Below, piece by piece: positions 54,024-64,000 of a stretch of DNA of 64,000 nucleotides (positions within the stretch are counted from its first letter, which is position 1; the number at the start of each line of letters is the position of its first letter). A program made the position numbers and the translations under genes. The DNA comes from Anthoceros angustus (lineage: Eukaryota; Streptophyta; Anthocerotopsida; Anthocerotales; Anthocerotaceae), in contig MU008184.1 in assembly GCA_010909165.1 (NCBI GenBank), forward strand, positions 186,001-250,000, in the 5' to 3' direction. The notes under the pieces were generated by a model. That model did no database searches. It was not told the DNA's origin and saw only the letters and a program-made list of their open reading frames with translations.

Positions 54024-55844
54024 ATGGCGGCGGGAAGGGATGCGGCGGGACTTGAGCACGCATTCAAGCTGTGGCCTCCGAGCGAGAGCACTCGGTCCAA
54101 TTTGGTGGAGCGGATGTCGAGCAATCTGTGCACATTTTCCCTGGGCACCGACAGGTATGTGGCGCTGAGCCCGGAGGAGGCCCTGGAGCACGCCAAGAGG
54201 ATAGAGAACGAGGCCTTTGCGTTCGCGGAGCAAGAAGCGGCTGCGCAGAATGGGAGCAGCGATACCGCCGTCGTGCAGTTGTATGCGAAGCGGGCCAGCT
54301 CGCTCATGCTGGAGGCGGTCAAGTCGAAGCCTGTTGCGGGGGAGGATGGCAAGGTGGCCAAGTCTGGTGGTGTGGGCGGATTGGAAGGTCAGTCTAATGG
54401 CGTGGTTGTGCAGGTGGACAGGGCCACGGAGACGGAGGTTTTGTCTAACGGGCAGGCGCAGGTGCAGGCAGAGCCTGCTGGGCAGGCAGAGCCTGTTGTG
54501 CAGGCGAAGCCTGCTGTGCGGGAAGTCGGTGTTGCGGAGGTCAGTGGTGGAGAAGGCCCTACTGTTTTTAATGCGGCAGGGTCAGGGGAAAAGAGGGCGT
54601 TTGTGAAAGGAGACCAGGCACTGGAGGTGCTGAAACCCTTGACGGAGCCTGGGAATAGGTATTCCAGCATATGTTTTAGCAATCTCAGTTTCGACAGGGC
54701 AGCTGGAGAGGTTGCTGCCAAAGTTCTAGGAGCTATTAAGAGCCAGCTGGTGGATGTGAATCTGGCTGACATTGTGGCAGGGCAGCCGGAAGCCGATGCG
54801 CTGGCGGTTATGGGTATGCTGTCTGATGCTCTGGCAGGGAGTGAACTCAGGTCACTCAACGTGTCGGACAATGCTTTGGGGGAGAAGGGGGTTCGGGCTT
54901 TTGGTTCTCTTCTCAAGTCGCAGAGGTCTCTGCAGGAGATTTATTTCATGAACAATGGAATCTCAGAGTATGCTGCCAAGGCTATCTGTGAGCTCATCCC
55001 GGTGTACGAGAAGCTGAGGAAGGTCCATTTCCACAATAACATGACTGGTGATGAAGGGGGGTTGATTCTCGCCGAGCTTGTGAGTGGTGCATGTCGCCTT
55101 GAAGACTTCAAATTTTCTTCCACCAGGTTGAGCATCGAGGGTGGGATAGCCCTGGTCGAAGCTCTCCAGTCTGGCCGGAGTCTCGTGAAGCTGGACTTGA
55201 GAGATAATATGTTTGGTCCGGAAGGTGGTCTCGCTCTCTCCAAGACCTTGAGGTCTCATGCGGAGTTGCGCGAGGCGTACCTGAGTGAGCTGGCTTTGGA
55301 GGACCAGGGTGTGATCGCCATCACTGAAGCTCTGACCTCCACAGCCCCTAATCTCGCAGTGTTGGAACTGAGCAGTAATGAGATCACTCACAAGTCAGCA
55401 AACTCTCTGGCTAGTTGTATTTCAAGCAAGAGACACCTTATTAGACTGAACCTTGCAGAGAACGAGCTGAAGGACAAGGGAGCAGTGATCATCTGTAAGG
55501 CTCTTCTCAATGGCAGTGAGAATTTCAAAGAGCTAGATCTCAGCACGAACTCTCTTCAAAGGGCCGGAGCGGTTGCAGCAGCTCAAGCTGTGGCTAACAA
55601 GCAGTATTTCAAGTCCCTGAATTTGGATGGCAATCAAATTTCAGAGGCAGGGATATCAGCCCTGCGTGACGAGCTGGCAAAGGGCGTCTCGGGAGTGTCA
55701 GTGCTTGGTTCCTTGGACGAGAATGAGGAAGAGGAAGCGGAGGATGGTGAGGATGCTGAAGGTGTAGATGCAGATGACTCGGAGGACCACGCAGAAGAAG
55801 ACGGCGTCCTGGAGAGCCAGATGAGTGGTCTGGGTGTGAACTAG
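54024..55844 (+). CDS. RanGAP1: RAN GTPase-activating protein (plant type, WPP + LRR)
   Basis: Intronless, 606 aa from ATG 54024. The N-terminal WPP domain has FKLWPPSESTRSNLVERM (about 15-33) and SPEEALEHAKRIENEAFAFA; this plant-specific domain targets RanGAP to the nuclear envelope and division plane. A Pro/Ala/Gln-rich linker with QAEPAGQAEP-like repeats (about 140-190) precedes a ribonuclease-inhibitor-type LRR array (about 250-545; SLNVSDNALGEKGVRAFGSL, KLDLRDNMFGPEGGLALSKT, LNLDGNQISEAGISALRDEL). A strongly acidic tail follows (DENEEEEAEDGEDAEG), as in eukaryotic RanGAPs. It stimulates GTP hydrolysis by Ran outside the nucleus. A GTG 33 nt upstream opens the same frame, but the ATG fits the WPP start. 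Longer than the ~535-aa Arabidopsis protein because of the linker. Confidence 0.96.
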   Translation: MAAGRDAAGLEHAFKLWPPSESTRSNLVERMSSNLCTFSLGTDRYVALSPEEALEHAKRIENEAFAFAEQEAAAQNGSSDTAVVQLYAKRASSLMLEAVKSKPVAGEDGKVAKSGGVGGLEGQSNGVVVQVDRATETEVLSNGQAQVQAEPAGQAEPVVQAKPAVREVGVAEVSGGEGPTVFNAAGSGEKRAFVKGDQALEVLKPLTEPGNRYSSICFSNLSFDRAAGEVAAKVLGAIKSQLVDVNLADIVAGQPEADALAVMGMLSDALAGSELRSLNVSDNALGEKGVRAFGSLLKSQRSLQEIYFMNNGISEYAAKAICELIPVYEKLRKVHFHNNMTGDEGGLILAELVSGACRLEDFKFSSTRLSIEGGIALVEALQSGRSLVKLDLRDNMFGPEGGLALSKTLRSHAELREAYLSELALEDQGVIAITEALTSTAPNLAVLELSSNEITHKSANSLASCISSKRHLIRLNLAENELKDKGAVIICKALLNGSENFKELDLSTNSLQRAGAVAAAQAVANKQYFKSLNLDGNQISEAGISALRDELAKGVSGVSVLGSLDENEEEEAEDGEDAEGVDADDSEDHAEEDGVLESQMSGLGVN

Positions 55845-56527
55845 TGGAGGTTTTGCTCATGCACATTTGTCGTGAGTTACATTGATATCCCCTGGGACAA
55901 CTAAGTTAAATGCTTATGCAGTGTCTATGCGCCGAAAATACACGTCAAGTCTTGAAGGTTCGTTTGAGAGCACTATGGTTAAACGTTCACTGGCACTAAA
56001 GTTAGTCTAGTGTTGAGCAGTAGTGACAAAGGAGAGTTGGTGTTTTCCTCGGGCAGCTTGTCATCACAATGCGTATCAGAATTAGAATTCTGAAGACCCT
56101 CAAACTTGAAATTCCTCCATGAATCCTGAACAAATACTCAGCATAGATACTCTTGTTTGTATTGTATCTTTATGCTTGGCTCAAATTGAGCAATTCTTGT
56201 GTGGCTTTTACAAAGGTCTTCAGCTCTAAGAAGCTTCATTGTTGGGTTACACACCCTATCCCTCTAACCATCCAACACCCTGGATCCCTCTGGATCCCTC
56301 TAGACCATCGACAACCTGGGTCATTCAAAACCTAAAAGTGTTTAGTTATAAGTTCCTAAGAAACCACACCTAAGGGTGTTTGATTTCAAGTTCCTGAGAA
56401 TCTATATGTTTTTTCCATTTTTTAATTCTTAAGTAATTATATCAATATCATTTAAACCAATTCACAAAGTGTAATATAGGTTTTTTATTTTTTATTATAT
56501 ATTATATATTAAATAAATTCAAACCAA

Positions 56528-56935
56528 TGAAATGAAAAGCCATTGTTCTAGAAGTGAAAAGCCAACAGTCATGGAAATGGAAAGCCAACAATTTTGATAA
56601 TGAAAAGCCAACAATTTCAAAAATGAAAACTCAACAGTTCTAGAAGCGAAAAGCCAACCATTCTAGAAGTGAAAAGCCAAGTTCTGGAAGTGAAAAGCTA
56701 ACAAGTCTAGTCCCAGAATATGTGAACCAATAGGCTTGGAGTCTCTGGACCTTAGATAAATTCTCCAATCCAACTTCCATGAGCCATTACATTGCAAAGC
56801 TCCGGACCAATAGGCTTGGAGTCTCTTGACCTTAGAAATTTGTCCAAGCCAACATTCATTAGTTATTACATAGCATAGCTCCGGAATTGTAGGACTGGGG
56901 CCTCTTGATCTTGAATAGTTTCTTGAGGGCAACTT
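56528..56935. repeat. Two minisatellites downstream of RanGAP1
   Basis: About 56528-56715: some seven units of 26-30 bp built on GAAAAGCCAACAATTCTAGA with variants. About 56720-56935: 2.5 units of about 90 bp containing CCAATAGGCTTGGAGTCTCT, GACCTTAGA and TTACATTGCAAAGCTCCGG. Both are non-coding, and the second runs up to the start of the next ORF. Between 55845 and 56527 I see only RanGAP1 3' UTR and AT-rich DNA. Confidence 0.85.
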
Positions 56936-56986
56936 TTATCAGTTCGATACTTTTATCAGTTCGATATATTGCGTTGTCATTTGTTC

Positions 56987-57664
56987 ATGGATTATCTACA
57001 TGATATTGTAGAAGGTTGTAGCCTATGGATTGCCTACTTGTTTGGCTGCGTATTTTGTTTACAAGATGAGTGTAACATATTTCATCCAGAGGATAGGGAG
57101 GAAGGGCTCCAAGATGAATTGAAACTCTTTTATGAATATACAAAGATCATAGTATTTCACATTCTAGTCAGTATATACTCCTTTATAATGACAATCCTTG
57201 GTTGGTTTGCCAATGCACTTTCTTCACTAGAAGATACTCATACAGCCTCTGCGTCTAAAGAGGATAGAAGAGGAAAAAGATGTGGTGGTTCATTGCACCG
57301 CAATGAAGAGCTTCAAGATCAAATGAAACTCTATTATGAACGCACAAAGTACGCAGCATTTTACATTCCAGTCGGTATATTTTTCTTTGTAGTGAGATTC
57401 CTTGGTCGGTTTGCCAATTGGTTTGTAGTCAGACCCCTTGGTCGTTTTGGAATCTGGTTTGCGAGCACACTTTTTTCACAAGATGATGTCTATGCCGCTT
57501 CTGCTTCGGAAGAGGATAGACATAGTGGTTCATTGCACCGCGTGGAAGAGCTTCAAGTTCAATTAGAACGCAATTATCATTGTACAAAGAAATCAACCTT
57601 TCTCTTTGTAGTAGGTATATTTTCATTGGTAGTGGAAAGCCTGCGTCGTTTGATGGATGGATGA
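56987..57664 (+). CDS. Unknown membrane protein with three internal repeats
   Basis: A 225-aa ORF from ATG 56987; an in-frame TGA at 56924 closes the frame upstream. Three diverged units each have an acidic stretch, a helical motif (GLQDELKLFYEYTK about 40-53; ELQDQMKLYYERTK about 108-121; ELQVQLERNYHCTK about 188-201) and a hydrophobic segment (about 54-75, 122-145, 202-218), joined by ASASKEDR/ASASEEDR and GSLHR.EELQ. A further hydrophobic stretch occupies about 12-25. This predicts a small multi-pass membrane protein. No family is recognised. The ORF is open, repeats keep frame and motif, and base composition matches the AT-rich surroundings; upstream exons cannot be excluded. Confidence 0.55.
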   Translation: MDYLHDIVEGCSLWIAYLFGCVFCLQDECNIFHPEDREEGLQDELKLFYEYTKIIVFHILVSIYSFIMTILGWFANALSSLEDTHTASASKEDRRGKRCGGSLHRNEELQDQMKLYYERTKYAAFYIPVGIFFFVVRFLGRFANWFVVRPLGRFGIWFASTLFSQDDVYAASASEEDRHSGSLHRVEELQVQLERNYHCTKKSTFLFVVGIFSLVVESLRRLMDG

Positions 57665-59730
57665 TCCAATTATGATCGCTACAATTTTTGTACCTACTAA
57701 TTTACATATAAGAGAATCAAATTTTGCGGAGAGTTATATAAGCATGCCATGACAAGCCGATGGTATATGGGCTAAGCATGCAGAGAAGAGTATCCAAAGT
57801 AGGATATGGCATACTCAAATATGATAATCACATAATCAATAGAATGACCACCTAGATGACTGGCAAAGTGACTGCTAGGATGGTGACCGGGTAAGATGAT
57901 GACCCACAAAGGTAACTATAATCATAATGATTGATTCCGGAATAGGGTACTGATTGGGACTCCCCATTATCCTGAAATATATTATCCTTAAGTTCTCGAT
58001 CTTAATTTTGTATTCGAAAGGAACTTGGACAAACTAAGGATAGATGTAGGCAATTTGAAGGACCAATTAGCGCCTTTCAACTTCACAAGCTATTTATCAT
58101 GAGAATGCGGAGTTAACATGAAATACGGAAGCCAATCCAATGGATAGGCAACTTGTAGCTTCAAAATTTTTTATATCGCGGCTTCTATATTTTTTGTTTC
58201 ATTATTATGAACATTAATTTACTTGCTGCTACTTTAGTTCCTCTTGTTTAGACTAGCTTTATAATTTCAATTAAGAAATCCTTGATTGTAACCAACACTT
58301 TTATATAGTTCGACATAAAGCTATGTCATTACATTATATTTATTATTTACATCATTTACATTAGGATTTTTATTTAGAGAACAAAAATATATTTAACCTT
58401 TCATATAAAGAGCTGGACCGTTTTACTCATATAGCAATATTATGTCCTTGCATATTCATGGCGACTAGTGGCAAAGCGGAAAACCAGATGGTGCTGGTAG
58501 CCGGTAGCCTGGGACATGAAGACAAGTTTAGCAATTGCATCGGGGAGGAAGTGGGCACATAGGGACTGCGAAGCCTACCACTCAAATCGAGGTATAATTG
58601 GCCAATTTCACCAGGTTTCGGCTTCAACATGAGCGGTCAATTTCCCGCATGTGGTCTCATTGAAGCGGCTAGCTTTCGGACTCCCCCGTGGATGGCCAAT
58701 TTGAAGTAAAAGTCTCAAGACAAGGCAAGAAGAAGAAGCAGAAGAATTTTATTCAAGTCCACCAACGACAGTTTCCGTCATGGGACTTAGTACTTGACAA
58801 TTTGTACAATTGTGTGCCTACGCTATTAGCACCAAGGGCATTCACTCACACTACAAAAAGGGCAGCCACTCCCTCTCAGCACCCCATCCAAGTGCAGATG
58901 CTTGATGGTGACGCTTTTTTAAATGTATCCATTTGACCTAAGACGAACGCACGATGTAATGATGTAATGTTGGTTCGTAAAATGCATACTTTACGGTACT
59001 GAAAGAGGAATTTAAATTGTAGTATGTACTCGTCCGTCTCCCTCAGTCCGTGAGCTCATCCAAAACACGCTGCCCACCAGATCCGTCTTTACGACATAAA
59101 TGTTCTGAACTGTCGGTCAGACTGCTGGCATGTTACGTAGGTGGCCACCGGTTCAGCAGGTGCCCCCTTACCAACTTCTGCCACGCTCCGAAAGCGACTT
59201 GTCATTCATTGCCAATTTCGCTTGAACAGTCTAGCACAGTTGCGCTGCAGGGTAGACATTCCGCAATTCCGGAAGCTGTCTTGATGCCGGCGCTTCTCGT
59301 CGTCGTCGATTCCGCGCGCGATGCCATCTGGTTATTGCATCTGAAGCGTGGGCTTGGAGGTAAGCGCTGTGTAGCCCCAGTCGCAGTCGGTGAAAGGAAT
59401 TTGTTACGCTTTGCTGCATGATTCCGGAGCGGAGAGGAGAGCATGGTGCGGAGGCCTTTGGTTTGCGGAGTGGTAGTTCGCAGATCTAGATGCGGAAGGA
59501 TGGAGGAGCAAATTGTCATCGGGAGACGATACCTGGCGAGCTGTGACTGTTAGATGATTTGCTTGCCTTATTGCAACGTCGAGCCTCACACGGACGCTGT
59601 GTTTTGCGTTGACGATTGCAGATTGTACACCGGAAGTCGGAAGGTGAACGCAGACGAAGCTTGTGCTGCATTGGTCTTGTTGGAGCTTTTGTACTGCTCG
59701 TAGAGTTGGACTATACTTGGAGCTTGGATA
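57665..59730. other. Intergenic, no gene seen
   Basis: AT-rich to about 58430, then mixed. ORFs at 58688-58936 and 59050-59421 are short and have no recognisable features. The last few hundred bases likely hold the promoter and 5' UTR of the ketodihydrosphingosine reductase gene. Confidence 0.5.
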
Positions 59731-61071
59731 ATGGCGGCATCAGTCTGTCGGTTGTTACAAAAATTTCTGCCGAAGCGCAAGTTGCATATTAAGAATCTGC
59801 AAGGGAAGCATGTGTTCATAACAGGCGGATCAACTGGATTAGGACTTGCGCTGGCCGAGAAGGTCATTGCTGGCGGTGGTTCTGTCACTATCACTGGCCG
59901 GAGCGAGAAGAAGTTGATTGAAGCAGAAGCTTTCTTGATATCCATTCGCGCCAAACGCGGCCTCGCCCAACCGTCCGCCTTGCTATCTCAGACGATAACA
60001 ATCAAGGTTCTCCTCTTGTCCTGCTTTCACCTGTTGTTTGAAGTGCAACGGTTTAAAGTGAGCGTGCACTGTACAACGTGACACTAGCTGAACCTTGATG
60101 CACCACCTGCAGGTTTTGGATGTATGCGACTTTGCTAGAATGGAGGCCGCCATTAACGAGGTTCCTATTGATGTGTTGATATGCAACGCTGGAGTGACCA
60201 GGGGTGGATTCCTAGACGAAATAACCAAGGAGGATGCTGATGCTATTGTTTCTACAAACATTCTCGGAGTTATTTACTCTGTGAAAGCAGCACTCCCGAT
60301 GATGAAAGCTCGCTGCCATGACAATCCTTCATCTATCGTCATCATAGGGTCTCTGGCTTCAATGGTGAGCATTATTGTACTTGTCAGTCCACTACTGCTT
60401 ATTCATCATGATCACGAGTTTCGGCTTTCAGGAACTTGGCTAGCTGTTTGCTGAGGCACGGAGATGGCAGCATCCACATCCGTAGGCTGACAAATTACTA
60501 CGTACTGCCCGTTGGTGCAGTTCTGCATGTATGGTCATGGTGTCTACACTGCATCGAAGTACGCACTGAAAGGTTACGCAGAGTGTTTGAGGCTGGAGCT
60601 TGTTCCCTACGAGATACGAGTGAGCTTAATCTGCCCTGGATTCATTGAGACTCCGTTTCTAGACGAAGGTAGTGTAACCAAACCGCTGCTTTCGCTCCAG
60701 CATCCGTATCTCAATCATTTACAACTGACCAGTAACGATAATTCTCTGTCTTCCTGTTTGTAGCTGAGAAGGACCCAAATGTGAAGATGATTATGTCGAA
60801 AATCAGCAAATATGACAGGAAAAGAGCGGACACGCCAGAGCATGTTGCTGAGCTGATAGTAAGAGCAGTCAAACAAGGGCGATTTTTGGTCACCAACGAA
60901 CCCTTAGGTCACCTCCTTTTTGTCCTGGCCAGAGGGTTTATGCCCCCGGAGGGCTTTGTGAGAGCCTCCCTTGAAACTCTGCTTTTCATTCCTTTCAGAA
61001 TCGTCAGCATACTGACCGCGTCAGATATGAAGAGACAGATACTGAGACAACATCACAGGTCTCCCCAATAG
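59731..61071 (+). CDS. TSC10: 3-ketodihydrosphingosine reductase (short-chain dehydrogenase)
   Basis: Four exons with coherent phases: 59731-60006, 60113-60364, 60521-60668 and 60764-61071; 327 aa, the same length as Arabidopsis TSC10A. SDR signature: TGGSTGLGLA (31-40, NAD(P)-binding), CNAGV (about 117), catalytic Ser in IIGSLAS (about 172) and YTASK (185-189). RLELVPYEIRVSLICPGFIETP follows the active site. The C-terminus has hydrophobic segments (HLLFVLARGF, LLFIPFRIVSIL), as in ER-membrane family members. The enzyme reduces 3-ketodihydrosphingosine to dihydrosphingosine, the second step of sphingolipid synthesis. All three introns are near 95-155 bp. The 3' part of exon 4 is duplicated directly downstream. 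Confidence 0.92.
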
Positions 61072-61475
61072 ACTGTCGTGGGCCATAAAACGACTTGACT
61101 TTGCTCCTCTTAACCTGTGTTGTTAGTTTTTTGCTTGACTGGACCTTCGTCGACCTTAGCTGGAGACAATATTGGACAAGACACAGATGTTGGTTGTTCT
61201 TGTCCTGGCCAGAGGGTTTGTGCCCCCGGAGAGCCTTGCGAGAGCTTTACTTGAACCTGTGCTTTCCCTTCCTCTTAGACTGTCACCATGCTGAGCTCGG
61301 CACATATGAAGAGACAGATACAGCGATACCATGGCAAGTCTCGACAGTAGACTGCCGTGGGCTATCAAACAGTGCTCCGTGCCTTTGCTGCTCTTAATTT
61401 TGATTGTTGATGCTTACTTGACTGGACCTTCATCGCCTTTAGCTGGAGACATTATTAGACAATCCACAGATTTTG
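60912..61475 (+). repeat. Tandem duplication of the reductase's last exon end and 3' flank (~284 bp x 2)
   Basis: Unit 1, about 60912-61195, contains the real C-terminal codons. Unit 2, about 61196-61475, repeats TTGTCCTGGCCAGAGGGTTT, CATATGAAGAGACAGATAC, the position of the TAG stop and the CTGGACCTTC...TTAGCTGGAGACA flank. Unit 2 has many substitutions as well as indels (roughly 80% identity), so it is older than the duplications in the first 41 kb. Confidence 0.88.
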
Positions 61476-61476
61476 G

Positions 61477-64000
61477 TCACTGAGAAGTGGTCGGGAACAA
61501 CGTTGTGAGAACAATGCGTGAAAACACATAGCTGACTTCCTCCACGTCCCCATCAGCGACAGCTTTCATCCTGTCGGCATCTTCCCTGATGTCACCTCGT
61601 TTCTTCTTAGGGCCATCTTCACCAGATTTCAGATCGCTTGCTCCTCTCAGCATGATCTCCTCTACCTTGTTGTAAACAGCTCGTGACACAACCTGATGAA
61701 GCCACACCAACAAATTAAACATCGATGACATTTCCTGCCTGCGAGACTCTGCAACAGTACAAGCCACAGCTAGACCTTGTCTCGAGAATCCCCTCGCATG
61801 CCGTTAGCAGCATCGCGCATCTGTACCAGCAATAGCTTAGCCTCCTTAACTATGGAGTCACACTCAGCCCCATATTCGGAGCTTTTTACAATAAGCTCAC
61901 TGCTCACAGACTCGCGGACAAAAGAATTTTCCTTGCTTTGATGTCTCTCGCAAATTCTTTTGGCTTTTCTCACTCCAGCCACCAAACCTGTCTTGTGGTA
62001 CACTGCCAAAGCCACGGCTGCAGCACTGATACGACTCCTCCTTTCACTTGTTAAAGCCAGATGGAAGGCTAGCACTGCTGTCCTGATGAGCCACAATATT
62101 GCGGAAAGCTCATTAAAATATAAGCTCCTCCATAGCCTCCAGTTTCCAGCAAGCGAGGCCAGTTGAGATACTTGCAAAAGAGAAGACCGCTACAAAACAT
62201 TACCATAGTGATGCATGGCATGGTCGATCAGGAGCAAACACTTTGTCCATATTTGCCAGAAAGTCCTGTAATGTGTCCCATATAAGAAAAAAATACAGGG
62301 GTACCTACTGCACAATCCACATTATGAAAAACCCACCAGAAGAAGATTTGAATTTTGGTCTTGTCGTGCAAAGTTTTTTGCCTTGAGATACTGTGCCTGA
62401 TCCATGACAAGGAGGCCTTGAGTGCAGTTTGAGTAGCCACTTCACTTCACAGGAATACGCACTAAGCTGACCGGACAAAACAGGAAAGCACATACATGAA
62501 GAGGGAACAGGGACTCCAGGATGCCATATCTCCAAAGCAATCGAACCGACCGTTCAGCAGAACCATATGCCATCAAAGTGTTAACTTCCAACATCAGCCG
62601 CCCCTGCAGCCGAAACATGACACAGTGACTGCAAGAACTCACAAGTACTTTCCACAAAACAGCATTCTGAATCAGTGGAAGCATGCTTTATGCGTCTCCA
62701 ATCACATACACCAAAACAAAGTCCCACTGCGGTTATTTCTTACCCCAGTGATTTGGGAAATTAAGTGCTTCTGAGCTTCCATAGCTTGTTCTGTGGCCCT
62801 CGCTAGACTAAACTGAAGGCGCGCAGCAAAACGAATTGCTCGCAGCATCCTCACTGCAAACATTACCCACGAGAACTCCTTCAGATGGAATTCATTGATA
62901 CTCAAGGGCAGAAAATGCTAACTCTCCTTTTCCGTCTTCCGTCCACCGGAAAAGCTGCCACATGCAACCTGACAAATGCTTTACCAGGGTCTTCTGCAAA
63001 AGAGTCTTTTGCACGAATCACAGTTCGGATCTGCAAATGAAAAACCAAAAACCAAACTCTTAGAAAAAAATTACGATATGAGCTGGCAAAATACAAGTTC
63101 CACAGTTACAATGTTGAGCCTCAATGATCCAACCTCATAAATTAAAAGCCCCATTCATACCTTGAGCTTCTTCAGATCCTGGAGACCGCCAACGTAATCA
63201 TATACAACTTTTTGAAAAGGGTCATACATGAGCCTGCAAGATCATTACCATATGCACCTCAGTAACAAGGTTATCGGTTCATAATCATATAAGAGCAGGG
63301 CAGTCTATAGACTTGCTGTGACGAGTGAGGGCAATGGTACCCATTAACTGTAAAATCACGTTTCTGGGAATTTTCCCACCGAGAAAAATCACTTTTATCC
63401 CAGTCATCAACTCCCTGTAAAGATTCTGGTCTCCTAGCAGATTTTTTAGGCCTAAAGCCCCCAAATGCCTTGAACGTGGTACTGAAACTTGAGACCTTTT
63501 ATTCCAACATCATGGGATGCATTATTTCCAGCTTCTGGGAAACAGCAGATTAAAAATGACAAAACGACGTGACTGCGTCACATAGGGCCACATAATAGAC
63601 AGCCTAAAGCACTCCTTATTGAGGTAAGCCAAGTGCTTACCTCAATAACTGATCCACCAGAAGGAATGAGGCATATGGGAAATCGCTTTCCTACAATCAA
63701 AGGTCTGCGTGGGAAGCCTTTCTGCACCTGTGGAACGGGTAAAAAGTAGCACAAACCAGCACCCATGAGCATTGAATATTGGATCCGGTTCCTATTGACA
63801 CTACATGAACAACAATAATAAAGCTACAGACCTCTTTCGGATTGGCAGTAGAGAGCACATCAAAATCCTTTGGAACTTGCTTCAATAGCAAATCTCGAAC
63901 GCTTCCTCCTACCAGATACGATTCATATCCTGGTCCAAATAGCCAGATACAACAGCTAATTTGCAGGGGCTCACACAAGAGAACAGTAGCTTCGAAGACG
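61477..64000 (-). CDS. Poly(A) polymerase / CCA tRNA nucleotidyltransferase family (class II), 5'-truncated by the window
   Basis: Eleven minus-strand exons join in phase: from the window edge (at least 63921) to 63832, 63727-63641, 63495-63341, 63233-63161, 63030-62985, 62853-62744, 62603-62496, 62396-62337, 62265-62204, 62082-61776 and 61692-61477. The head domain has [12 protein letters not shown] and the catalytic pair DFDV, then [28 protein letters not shown] and [10 protein letters not shown]. Then come [20 protein letters not shown] and [10 protein letters not shown], the nucleotide-recognition region typical of PcnB-type poly(A) polymerases and CCA-adding enzymes. The C-terminal region ([39 protein letters not shown]) matches the plant members of this family, which are PcnB-like. 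It adds nucleotides to RNA 3' ends, probably in an organelle or the nucleus. The N-terminus lies outside the window. Confidence 0.88.

Noticed and set aside
53535-54916. Minus-strand ORFs of 175-232 aa overlapping RanGAP1 and its promoter
   Set aside because: They overlap the well-supported WPP-LRR gene in antisense and show no domain.
1-64000. tRNA genes, full-length rRNA genes, CRISPR arrays, bacterial operons
   Set aside because: No A-box/B-box pair with a foldable cloverleaf was recognised by eye, only 5S fragments were found, and gene structures with introns rule out a bacterial window. A tRNA-detection run would be decisive for tRNAs.

Overview
This window is nuclear DNA from a land plant. 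The strongest clue is a PPR protein at 45.4-47.8 kb whose C-terminal cytidine-deaminase-like domain is the DYW:KP variant: a KP pair replaces the usual PG box and the tail ends GRP instead of DYW. That class is known from hornworts, lycophytes and ferns, the lineages with abundant U-to-C organelle RNA editing. Short GT-AG introns, Ty3/gypsy elements, a plant WPP-domain RanGAP and an XS-domain RNA-silencing protein agree. I cannot name the species.

Layout. 0.8-4.7 kb: an XS-domain gene with two XS domains, whose 5' half is duplicated upstream. 5.0-5.65 kb: tandem repeats, including three fragments derived from 5S rRNA. 6.8-25.8 kb: minus-strand pieces of a Tat-type Ty3/gypsy element (protease, RT, RNase H and a second RNase H at 6.8-9.6 kb; a gag with primer-binding site at 24.4-25.8 kb). 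They are separated by about 14 kb of repeat-rich DNA that may be one large nested element bounded by a 27-nt inverted match. 26.3-30.6 kb: a frameshifted copy of the DYW:KP PPR gene and an inverted PPR relic. 31.8-41 kb: a decayed Ty3/gypsy element carrying a cytosine-C5 DNA methyltransferase-like domain ahead of its RT, amplified in tandem blocks. 41-44.5 kb: gene-poor DNA with a clean hAT-type MITE. 44.9-47.8 kb: the intact PPR-DYW:KP gene, preceded in the same frame by an OSB-type PDF motif. 48.1-50.5 kb: two perfect hairpins and a long inverted repeat. 52.2-64 kb: ordinary gene space with an NYN/zinc-finger protein and RanGAP1 (head to head), an unknown triple-repeat membrane protein, 3-ketodihydrosphingosine reductase, and a 5'-truncated poly(A) polymerase/CCA-adding family gene.

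Themes. Silencing and transposons sit together: an RNA-directed DNA methylation-type XS protein, a methyltransferase-bearing retroelement and a long hairpin. Adjacent direct duplications of 0.5-2 kb recur, with short microhomology at their junctions. Their copies differ mainly by small deletions near CAG/CTG/CCG/CGG words. This could be real decay, but it is also what uncorrected long-read errors at methylated CHG/CG sites look like, so frameshifts in the repeat-rich half should be read cautiously.
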